Below, in pieces: positions 1 to 5,370 of a stretch of 6,043 nt of DNA. The number at the start of each line of letters is the position of its first letter. Within the stretch, counting starts at the first letter, position 1. A program made the translations under genes and the position numbers. The stretch is from assembly GCA_030428695.1 (NCBI GenBank), contig JAUIEM010000488.1, positions 1 to 6,043 on the forward strand. The letters run 5' to 3'. The notes beneath the pieces were generated by a model. That model was not told the DNA's origin and did not search any database. It worked only from the letters and a program-made list of their open reading frames with translations. This stretch comes from a bacterium (GTDB lineage: Bacteria > Planctomycetota > J058 > JAJDCP01).

Positions 1-1009
1 GAAGGGGATCGTCTTCACCAGCGGCGCGACCGAGGCGATCAACCTCGCGCTCAAGGGCGTCGCCTTCGCCCCCTGGTATGCCCGGCGGGGCGACCACATC
101 GTCTGCGCCGCGACCGAGCACAAGGCGGTGCTCGACACCTGCCGCTGGCTCGAGGCCCAGGGCAAGCGCCTGACCGTGCTGCCGGTCGACCGCGCCGGGC
201 GGGTCACTCCCGCGCAGCTCGTCGCCGCGCTCGAGCCGGGCACGGTGCTGGTCTCCCTGATGCACGGCAACAACGAGGTCGGCACGCTCCACCCGATCGA
301 AGAGCTCGCCCGGGCGGTCAAGGCCGCGCGCCCCGACGTCCTCTTCCACGTCGACGCCGCCCAGAGCTTCGGCAAGCTGCCGCTGGCCCTGACGGACGTC
401 GACCTGTTGAGTCTGTCCGCCCACAAGCTCTACGGGCCGAAGGGGACGGGAGCCCTCTACGTGCGGCCGCGCAACCCCCGGGTGCGGCTCGCCACCCAGC
501 TCCACGGCGGCGGGCAGGAGCGGGGCGTGCGCGGCGGCACCCTCAACGTCGCCGGCATCGTCGGCCTGGCCGAGGCGGTGCGCCAGTGCGCGGCGCGTCC
601 CGACGAGAGCGCGCGCGTCGCCGCCCTGCGCGACCGGCTCGAGCGGGGCCTGTGCGCGCGGCTGCAGGAGGTGACGGTCAACGGCGACCGGGCGCGGCGC
701 CTGCCGGGGAACCTCAACGTCTGCATCGCCTGCGTCGAGGGCTCGCAGCTGATGCTCGAGGCGCCGGGCGTCGCGCTGTCGATGGGCTCGGCCTGCACCT
801 CGGCGAGCCTCGACCCGTCCTACGTGATCCGTGCCCTCGGGGTGCCGGCCGCGCTCGCTCCGACGGCGGTGCGGTTCGGGGTCGGCCGCTTCAACACCGA
901 GGCGGACATAGACCTCGCCCTCGAGCGCATCGTCTCCGCCGTCCAGGCGATCCGAGGGCGCTCGCAGGCGTGGACGAAAAGACTTCAATCGGCCCCGGAG
1001 AGCGGGTAA
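1..1009 (+). CDS. iscS: Cysteine desulfurase, group I IscS/NifS type (5' end cut off by the window)
   Basis: This PLP enzyme takes sulfur from L-cysteine, leaving alanine, and passes the persulfide to Fe-S scaffolds and thiolation enzymes in the cytoplasm. The reading frame is open from base 2, giving 335 visible residues. About 70 N-terminal residues are missing by comparison with E. coli IscS, so the internal GTG at 128 is not the start. Visible landmarks (fragment numbering) are FTSGATEAINLALKG (5-19), the PLP-stacking His40 in ATEHKAVL, HGNNEVG (88-94), HVDAAQ with Asp118 and Gln121, the PLP Lys142 in SLSAHKLYGPKG, HGGGQERGVRGGT (168-180), and the catalytic Cys265 in GSACTSASLDPSYV. The loop around this Cys is the long group I form, not the SufS form. 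The C-terminus ends in SAPESG and lacks the SIEWAHH-like tail that helps E. coli IscS bind IscU. iscA follows after 44 bp. The enzyme family is certain; IscS rather than NifS is the best subgroup guess. Confidence 0.95.
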   Translation, partial: KGIVFTSGATEAINLALKGVAFAPWYARRGDHIVCAATEHKAVLDTCRWLEAQGKRLTVLPVDRAGRVTPAQLVAALEPGTVLVSLMHGNNEVGTLHPIEELARAVKAARPDVLFHVDAAQSFGKLPLALTDVDLLSLSAHKLYGPKGTGALYVRPRNPRVRLATQLHGGGQERGVRGGTLNVAGIVGLAEAVRQCAARPDESARVAALRDRLERGLCARLQEVTVNGDRARRLPGNLNVCIACVEGSQLMLEAPGVALSMGSACTSASLDPSYVIRALGVPAALAPTAVRFGVGRFNTEADIDLALERIVSAVQAIRGRSQAWTKRLQSAPESG

Positions 1010-1040
1010 ACTGGACCGTGGAAGTTGGGTTTCACACCCG

Positions 1041-1046
1041 AGGAGG
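1041..1046 (+). promoter_or_regulatory. Strong Shine-Dalgarno site for iscA
   Basis: AGGAGG lies 7 nt before the ATG at 1054 and is a perfect anti-Shine-Dalgarno match. It fixes this ATG as the start, although the same frame is open far upstream through iscS. Confidence 0.9.
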
Positions 1047-1053
1047 AAACGCC

Positions 1054-1392
1054 ATGGCGGTGACCATCACCGACTCCGCGGCCAAACAGGTGCGGCGGAT
1101 CCTGGAGGACAAGGACCTCGACCCGGAATCGACCAGCCTGCGGCTCGCCGCCAAGGGCGGGGGCTGCTCCGGCTTTTCGTACCTGATCGATCTCGACAGC
1201 GACGAGCCGAAGGACAACGACCGGGTCAGCGAGTCGAACGGCCTGCGCATCCTGGTCGACAAGAAGTCCTACTTCTACCTCAACGGGACCGAGGTCGACT
1301 ACGAGTCGAACATGCTCGGCGGCCAGTTCAAGTTCAAGAACCCGAACGCTTCGGGCACGTGCGGCTGCGGCACCTCCTTCAGCGTCGGTTGA
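1054..1392 (+). CDS. iscA: A-type iron-sulfur carrier protein (IscA/ErpA/HesB family)
   Basis: Small cytoplasmic carrier that receives Fe-S clusters, or iron, and hands them to apo-proteins. The 112-residue product has the usual family length (about 105-120). All three cluster-binding cysteines are present: Cys38 in GGGCSGFSY, and Cys103 and Cys105 in the C-terminal SGTCGCGTSFSV. The segment YFYLNGTEVDY followed by FKNPNA is the typical mid-domain signature. The start is the ATG after a perfect AGGAGG. The frame is open upstream only because it shadows iscS. The gene lies 44 bp after the cysteine desulfurase and 68 bp before the IscX-like gene, which supports a role in ISC-type assembly. IscA, ErpA and SufA cannot be separated on these motifs alone, so the symbol rests mainly on the neighbouring genes. 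Confidence 0.93.
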   Translation: MAVTITDSAAKQVRRILEDKDLDPESTSLRLAAKGGGCSGFSYLIDLDSDEPKDNDRVSESNGLRILVDKKSYFYLNGTEVDYESNMLGGQFKFKNPNASGTCGCGTSFSVG

Positions 1393-1402
1393 GCCCCGGG
1401 CC

Positions 1403-1430
1403 TTGTCCGGCTGCGACGAAGCCCTATGAT
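1403..1430 (+). promoter_or_regulatory. Candidate sigma70-type promoter upstream of the iscX-like gene
   Basis: A -35-like TTGTCC (1403-1408, 4/6 to TTGACA) is separated by 16 bp from a -10-like TATGAT (1425-1430, 5/6 to TATAAT). It lies in the 68-bp iscA-iscX gap, one of the few AT-containing patches in this GC-rich region. Transcription would start near 1437, leaving a leader of about 24 nt that contains the ribosome site. This is consensus matching by eye. If real, iscX and the genes after it could be transcribed without iscS and iscA. Confidence 0.42.
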
Positions 1431-1449
1431 ACCGGGCGACCATCTGTCT

Positions 1450-1456
1450 GGAGGAA
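1450..1456 (+). promoter_or_regulatory. Shine-Dalgarno site that selects the GTG start of the iscX-like gene
   Basis: GGAGGAA ends 4 nt before the GTG at 1461 (6 nt counted from the GGAGG core). It supports this GTG over the in-frame ATG at 1359, which lies inside the iscA coding region and would add a non-homologous N-terminus. Confidence 0.8.
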
Positions 1457-1460
1457 GCCC

Positions 1461-1658
1461 GTGCCCAGCGACGCGGACAAGATCGCCCTGTTGCTCAAGC
1501 AGAAGTACCCCGACATCAACCCGCTGACCGTCCAGCCCGACGAGCTCAAGACCTACGTCGAGGGCCTCGACGGCCTCGCCGCCAAGAAGAGGAAGCCGAC
1601 CGAGCAGCAGCTCGAGTCGATCCAGATGGCCTGGCTGGAAGAGATCGCCGAGAAGTAG
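1461..1658 (+). CDS. iscX: IscX-like Fe-S assembly accessory protein (YfhJ family)
   Basis: IscX is a small winged-helix-like protein that binds IscS and modulates cluster assembly, possibly as an iron sensor or donor. From the GTG at 1461 the product is 65 residues, against 66 for E. coli IscX. Matching features are YPDINPLTV (16-24; E. coli YPDLDPKTV), a helix ending in the central Leu36, and TEQQLESIQMAWLEE (47-61; E. coli NEKILEAILLVWLDE). The segments align without gaps. Two differences stand out. The N-terminal Trp of E. coli (KWTD) is absent. The acidic FDDDPQAS loop is replaced by LAAKKRKP, so the protein is much less acidic than usual. It follows iscA by 68 bp with its own strong ribosome site and perhaps its own promoter. 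Family membership is likely; conserved function is inferred, because the altered loop belongs to the region implicated in iron and IscS binding. Confidence 0.8.
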   Translation: MPSDADKIALLLKQKYPDINPLTVQPDELKTYVEGLDGLAAKKRKPTEQQLESIQMAWLEEIAEK

Positions 1659-1676
1659 CGCCCATCGCCTCCGGGT

Positions 1677-1683
1677 GAGGAAG
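1677..1683 (+). promoter_or_regulatory. Shine-Dalgarno site that selects the GTG at 1690
   Basis: GAGGAAG lies 6 nt before the GTG at 1690. The alternative in-frame GTG at 1675 has no purine-rich site upstream and itself overlaps this motif. The hydrolase start is therefore placed at 1690. Confidence 0.65.
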
Positions 1684-1689
1684 AGTGAC

Positions 1690-2673
1690 GTGAGCGCCGA
1701 GCGCTACGACGAGACCCATCCCATCGTGACCGACGACGGCTGGCGCATCGTGCTGTTCCGCTTCCGCAGCGGCCTGCGCGCCCGCCAGCCGGTGCTGCTC
1801 TGCCCGGGCCTCGGCGTCGGACACCGCCACCTCGACGTCGACGACCGCCGCAGCCTCGCCCGGCACCTGCTCGAGCGCGGCTTCGACGTGTGGCTGCTCG
1901 AGCTGCGCGGCGGGCGCGACTGCACGGCTCCGAAGGGCGACCCGCCGAGCTGGAGCTTCGACGCCTACGTCGACCACGACCTGCCGGCCGCGGTCCGTTT
2001 CATCCAGCGCCACACCGGCCACGAGCGCCTCGACTGGGTCGGCCACAGCCTCGGCGGCACCCTGCTCTACGCCTTCCTCAGCGGGCCCTTCGGTGAGGCG
2101 ATCCGGCGCGCCGTCACCCTGGCGGCGCCGTGCCGCTTCGGGGTGCTGACCCATCTGCAGACGATGGCGCGGCTGTGGAAGCCGGACTGGCCGACCGTCG
2201 ACCAGGGTCCGATGTACGCCTTCGCCGGGGCCTTCCTCGAGCACCTGTTGCCCTGCGACCCGAAGTTGTTGCCGGCGCCGGTGCGGATGCTCTTCCACCC
2301 GAGGAACGTCGAAGGCTGGGTGGTCAAGAAGGCGTCGGAGCACCTGCCGACCGCGATCAGCGGCCCGCTGATGGCCCAGCTCGGCGGCTGGGTCCAGAGC
2401 GGCGCCTTCACCGGCCTCGACGGGCGCGACTACTGGGCGGGCCTGCGCGCGGTCGAGGTGCCCGTGCGCGTGCTGGTCGGCGAGGCGGACGAGTTCACGC
2501 CCGCCGAGAGCGTGGTGCCGGTGCTCGAGCAGCTCGCGGGCGACGGCGACGCGCACGTCATCGGGACATCCCACGGCTACCCCCGCTCCTACGGGCACGG
2601 CGACCTGATCTTCGGCATCGACAGCCCGCGGCTGGTCTATCCCCTGGTCTCCCAGTGGCTGGTCGCCCCGTGA
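1690..2673 (+). CDS. Alpha/beta-hydrolase fold protein, probable esterase or lipase-like, substrate unknown
   Basis: The product is 327 residues from the GTG at 1690. An N-terminal strand pair (HPIVTDDGWRIVLFRF, 10-25) leads into VLLCPGLGVGHRHLD (35-49), the oxyanion-hole region. SLARHLLERGFDVWLLELRG (55-74) follows, a pattern shared with PHA-synthase-like and lysosomal-acid-lipase-like hydrolases. The nucleophile elbow is GHSLGG with Ser120. The acid is probably Asp267 in VGEADEFTP, and the catalytic His is probably His303 in YGHGDLIFG, with His295 as an alternative. Residues about 150-250 form a cap region rich in Trp and Leu. There is no signal peptide or membrane segment, so it is probably cytoplasmic. 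Its TGA stop is shared with the GTG start of the radical SAM gene, implying translational coupling. The fold is clear. Substrate and pathway cannot be read from the sequence. Confidence 0.9.
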   Translation: MSAERYDETHPIVTDDGWRIVLFRFRSGLRARQPVLLCPGLGVGHRHLDVDDRRSLARHLLERGFDVWLLELRGGRDCTAPKGDPPSWSFDAYVDHDLPAAVRFIQRHTGHERLDWVGHSLGGTLLYAFLSGPFGEAIRRAVTLAAPCRFGVLTHLQTMARLWKPDWPTVDQGPMYAFAGAFLEHLLPCDPKLLPAPVRMLFHPRNVEGWVVKKASEHLPTAISGPLMAQLGGWVQSGAFTGLDGRDYWAGLRAVEVPVRVLVGEADEFTPAESVVPVLEQLAGDGDAHVIGTSHGYPRSYGHGDLIFGIDSPRLVYPLVSQWLVAP

Positions 2674-3503
2674 GGCCGCCGCGCGAGGAGCTCCTGCGCC
2701 GGCTGGCCGCGGCCCGCGCGAACCTGCGCGCCTGCACCCTGTGCGCGTACCGCTGCGCCGTCGACCGCACCGCCGGGGCGGCCGGGATCTGCCGCACCTC
2801 CGACCGCACCCGGGTGTTCCGGGAGCTGTTGCACTTCGGCGAGGAGCTCGACCTGATCCCCTCGCACGTCGTCTACCTCAACGGCTGCAACTTCGGCTGC
2901 GTGTTCTGCATCTCCGGGGTCGAGAACGACATCGTCGAGGTCGGCGAGCCGCTCGAGGCCGAGGCCTTCGCCCGCCGCATCCTCGCCCGCCGCGACGAGG
3001 GCGCGCGCAACGTCAACTTCCTCGGCGGCGAGCCGAGCATCCACGCCCACGCCATCCTCGAGCTCGCGCTGCACCTGCCGCCGGACTTCCCGATCGTGCT
3101 GAACACCAACCTCTACCTCAGCGCCGAGGGCTTCGCCCTGCTCCGGGACGTCGTCGACATCTACCTCGCCGACTTCAAGTTCGGGAACCAGGCCTGCGCC
3201 GAGCGCCTCGCCGGGGTCGAGGACTACCTGCCGGTCGTGCGGCGGAACCTGCGGAAGGCCGCCGGGGCGGGGAGGCTGATCGTGCGCCATCTGGTGATGC
3301 CCGCCCACGTCGACTGCTGCACGCTGCCCTGCCTCGACTGGCTCGCCGCCGAGCTGCCGACGGTGGAGCTCAGCCTGATGGACCAGTACGTACCGATGCA
3401 CCGCGCCGTCGAGCTGCCCGACCTCGGGCGCATGGCGACCGCCGGTGAGGAAGGCCGGGCCCGCGCCTACGCCCGCGAGCGCGGGCTGCGGCTGGTCGAA
3501 TAG
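2670..3503 (+). CDS. Radical SAM protein of the PflX (COG1313) type
   Basis: The GTG at 2670 overlaps the hydrolase stop by 4 bp (GTGA) and has no clear ribosome site of its own, so translation probably depends on re-initiation. The 277-residue product opens with a Cys set (Cys22, Cys25, Cys29, Cys41 in CTLCAYRCAVDR and GICR) that could hold an auxiliary Fe-S cluster. HFGEELDLIPSHVVYLNG follows, then the radical SAM motif CNFGCVFC (CX3CX2C: Cys73, Cys77, Cys80) for the [4Fe-4S] cluster that cleaves S-adenosylmethionine. GGEPS (119-123) is the SAM-binding motif. LNTNLYLS, YLADFKFGN (165-173), VRHLVMPAHV (205-214) and LMDQYVPMH (236-244) are further matches to the COG1313 core. The family resembles activases of glycyl-radical enzymes, but its substrate is unknown and no glycyl-radical enzyme is visible here. 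Three more cysteines (216, 217, 221) lie near the C-terminus. Family assignment is firm; function is open. Confidence 0.92.
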   Translation: MRPPREELLRRLAAARANLRACTLCAYRCAVDRTAGAAGICRTSDRTRVFRELLHFGEELDLIPSHVVYLNGCNFGCVFCISGVENDIVEVGEPLEAEAFARRILARRDEGARNVNFLGGEPSIHAHAILELALHLPPDFPIVLNTNLYLSAEGFALLRDVVDIYLADFKFGNQACAERLAGVEDYLPVVRRNLRKAAGAGRLIVRHLVMPAHVDCCTLPCLDWLAAELPTVELSLMDQYVPMHRAVELPDLGRMATAGEEGRARAYARERGLRLVE

Positions 3504-3511
3504 GAGAGGCG

Positions 3512-3751
3512 ATGCTCGAAGGCGAGCTGGAGATCTTCATCCGCGAGGACGGCAAGGTGTTGCTGCCGAACCCCGACGGCGAGCTGATCGAGCTCGCCCT
3601 CGTCCTCAACCCCGACGACACCGCCCTGCAGAAGCGCGCCGCGATCGTCCGGGCCCTCGCCGCGCGCAAGGCGCAGCAGGAAGAGCAGGCGCGCTCCGCC
3701 CCGGTTCCGCCCTCCAGCCCGCCCCCCTCGCCAGCCGATCATCCGGAGTAG
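3512..3751 (+). CDS. Small hypothetical protein with a Pro-rich tail
   Basis: I do not recognise this 79-residue protein. It begins 8 nt after the radical SAM stop, with AGGAG (3502-3506) 5 nt before its ATG, so it is very probably translated. Residues 5-31 look like short beta strands with two turn motifs (EDGKVLLP and PDGELIELAL). Residues 36-60 form a charged, probably helical stretch rich in Ala, Arg and Gln. Residues 64-79 are a Pro/Ser-rich disordered tail (VPPSSPPPSPADHPE). There is no Cys, signal peptide or membrane segment. It sits between the radical SAM gene and murJ (21-bp gap). It could be a partner of the radical SAM protein or hydrolase, but it lacks the RVxGY-type motif of YfiD-like glycyl-radical proteins and has no recognisable RiPP core. 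The main doubt is its composition, because spurious frames are common at this GC. The good ribosome site and tight spacing argue for a real gene. Confidence 0.75.
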   Translation: MLEGELEIFIREDGKVLLPNPDGELIELALVLNPDDTALQKRAAIVRALAARKAQQEEQARSAPVPPSSPPPSPADHPE

Positions 3752-3772
3752 CGCCCCGCTCCGGAGACCCCG

Positions 3773-5314
3773 ATGCCCGCCACCGCCAGCGCCCCGCCCG
3801 CGGCCGCCGCGCCGCCGCGCAAGAGCATCGGCTCGAACGCCCGCACCGTCGCCCTCGCGACCCTGGCCAGCCGGGTGCTCGGCCTGGTGCGCGACGTCGG
3901 CATGGCGAGCGTGTTCGGCATGGGGGCGACCGCGGACGCCTTCTACCTCGCCTTCACCATCCCGAACTCCTTCCGCCGGCTGTTCGGGGAAGGGGCCCTG
4001 AGCGCGGCCTTCATCCCCGGCTTCATCGAGGCCCGCCAGCGCTCCGGCGGGGAGGCGGCCCGGGCCCTGTTCGCCCGCACCTTCGGCAGCCTGCTGACGG
4101 TGCTCGCGGCGATCGCCGGCGCGATCGTGCTGGTCTGTGGCGTGCTCGCCTTCCTCGGCTTCGGGCTGACGGTCGAGCTGACCTCGATCCTCGCCCTGTA
4201 CACCGTGCCGATCTGCCTGGTCGCGCTGGCGATGGCCGCCCTGAACGCGGCCGGGCACTTCCTCCTGCCGGCGCTGTCGCCGGTCGTGCTCAACCTGCTG
4301 TGGATCGTCGCGCTGTTCGCGGTGTTGCCCTTCCTGCCCGGGGAGGTCGCCCAGGTGCGGGGCCTGGCGGTCGTCATCGTGGTCGCCGGCCTCGCCCAGC
4401 TGCTCCTGCAGGCGCCGGCGCTGCGCAAGCGGGGGCTGCTGGTGCGGCCGCGGGTCGCCTTCGGGCACCCGGACCTGGTCAAGATCCGGCGGCGCATGGC
4501 GCCGGTGATCTTCGGGCTCGCGGTGTTCCAGATCAACGACCTGATCGACAAGGGCGTCGCCTGGCTGCTGGTCGCCGACGCCGGCGCGGTCAGCGCGCTG
4601 TACTACGCCAACCGGCTGATGCAGTTCCCCCTCGCCCTGGTCGGCATCGCGGTCGGCACCGCCGCCTTCCCGGTCTTCGCCGAGCTGTGGACGGCGGGCA
4701 AGGCGGAGCGGCTGCGGGCGGTGCTCGACCGCTCCCTCGGGCTGGTGCTGCTGTTCGCGCTGCCCGCGGGGGTCGGCCTGGCGGCGGTCGCCCCGTCGCT
4801 GATCGAGGTGCTGTTCGCCCGCGACGCCTTCGGGGCCGAGGCGGTGGCGCGCACGGTCGTGGTCACGCTGGTGTACTGCGCCGCCGTCTGGGCGGTTGCG
4901 CTGCAGGCGGTGCTGGTGCGCTTCTTCCAGGCGGTCGACCGGCGCGACCTGCCGGTGCGCGCGGGGTTGTGGGCGGTCGCCCTCAACCTCGGGCTCGACT
5001 TCGCCCTGGTGTGGAGCTTCGCGGAAGCGGGCCTCGCGGTCGCCACCGTCGCCTCCGCGATCCTGCAGACCGCCCTGCTGCTCGCCTGGGTACGTCGGCC
5101 GCTGGGGACGGCGAGCCGGGCCCTGCGCGGCGCCCCGCGCATCCTGGTCGCCGCGGCGGCCTGTGGGCTGAGCGCCTGGTGGCTCGCCGCGGCGCTGCCG
5201 GGCCTGGTCGGGCTGGTGGCGGGCGTGCTCGGCGGGATGCTCGCCTACGGCCTGTGCGCGCTCGCGCTGTTCGGCCGGGCGGGGCTGCGGGCGCTGGTCT
5301 CGCGGGGGCGTTGA
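3773..5314 (+). CDS. murJ: Lipid II flippase MurJ (MviN family)
   Basis: Inner-membrane transporter of the MOP superfamily that flips undecaprenyl-linked lipid II to the periplasmic face for peptidoglycan synthesis. The 513-residue product matches the family length (E. coli 511). The signature SRVLGLVRD supplies Arg34 and Arg40. ATADAFYLAF supplies Asp56. IPNSFRRLFGEGALSAAFIP (63-82) supplies Arg68, Arg69 and Glu73, and YYANRLMQFP supplies Arg281. These correspond to charged residues of the central cavity that are essential in E. coli MurJ. About 12-14 hydrophobic segments span the protein, for example around 105-130, 137-160, 165-187, 196-213, 285-303, 322-345, 360-385, 396-415, 420-440, 455-475 and 478-500. 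The ATG is preceded by GGAG at 3763-3766. The first 17 residues are an Ala/Pro-rich cytoplasmic extension before the first helix, and no other start lies between there and the conserved core. It ends the + strand gene run and faces a gene on the other strand. Confidence 0.97.
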   Translation: MPATASAPPAAAAPPRKSIGSNARTVALATLASRVLGLVRDVGMASVFGMGATADAFYLAFTIPNSFRRLFGEGALSAAFIPGFIEARQRSGGEAARALFARTFGSLLTVLAAIAGAIVLVCGVLAFLGFGLTVELTSILALYTVPICLVALAMAALNAAGHFLLPALSPVVLNLLWIVALFAVLPFLPGEVAQVRGLAVVIVVAGLAQLLLQAPALRKRGLLVRPRVAFGHPDLVKIRRRMAPVIFGLAVFQINDLIDKGVAWLLVADAGAVSALYYANRLMQFPLALVGIAVGTAAFPVFAELWTAGKAERLRAVLDRSLGLVLLFALPAGVGLAAVAPSLIEVLFARDAFGAEAVARTVVVTLVYCAAVWAVALQAVLVRFFQAVDRRDLPVRAGLWAVALNLGLDFALVWSFAEAGLAVATVASAILQTALLLAWVRRPLGTASRALRGAPRILVAAAACGLSAWWLAAALPGLVGLVAGVLGGMLAYGLCALALFGRAGLRALVSRGR

Positions 5315-5340
5315 GGGGCGGGGGACTCAGGCGTCCAGAC

Positions 5341-5364
5341 CGTTGTTCGACTTCAGAATCAACG
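5341..5364. terminator. Weak inverted repeat in the murJ/GGDEF convergent gap, possible terminator
   Basis: CGTTG (5341-5345) pairs with CAACG (5360-5364). TTC (5346-5348) pairs with GAA (5356-5358), leaving T5359 bulged and a 7-nt loop. The stem is short and no T run follows on either strand, so this is not a textbook intrinsic terminator. The 56-bp gap (5315-5370) is the only place between the convergent genes where one would be expected, and nothing better is visible. Confidence 0.25.
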
Positions 5365-5370
5365 ACCGCG

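Noticed and set aside
984..1012. Possible promoter for iscA (TTCAAT, 17 bp, TAAACT) at the end of iscS
   Set aside because: Only 7/12 consensus matches, and it overlaps the iscS coding end and stop. Co-transcription with iscS is the simpler explanation.
1392..1412. Possible hairpin terminator after iscA (AGCC...GG pairing with CCGGCT)
   Set aside because: The six-pair stem needs a 2-nt bulge, no T run follows, and the element overlaps the candidate -35 box of the next gene.
1546..2598. Long open frame of 350 codons on the - strand, antisense to the hydrolase
   Set aside because: It has no conserved motif and an unnatural composition rich in His, Arg, Gln, Gly and Ala, typical of shadow frames at very high GC. 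The + strand gene has a clear GHSLGG elbow and catalytic residues.
2637..3401. 254-codon frame on the - strand, antisense to the radical SAM gene
   Set aside because: Low-complexity Val/Glu/Gly/Ala composition and no recognisable domain. The opposite strand carries CNFGCVFC and GGEPS.
3512..3751. Idea that the 79-residue protein is a glycyl-radical or RiPP substrate of the radical SAM enzyme
   Set aside because: It has no RVxGY-type glycyl-radical motif, no Cys, and no leader/core boundary. The tail is simply Pro/Ser-rich.
3467..4468. Long open frame of 333 codons on the - strand, antisense to murJ and the small gene
   Set aside because: It is extremely rich in Gln, Gly, Arg and Glu without motifs, and it is antisense to a firmly identified MurJ.
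5323..5336. Small inverted repeat GGAC/GTCC after murJ
   Set aside because: Only four pairs with a 6-nt loop, which is expected by chance in GC-rich sequence.
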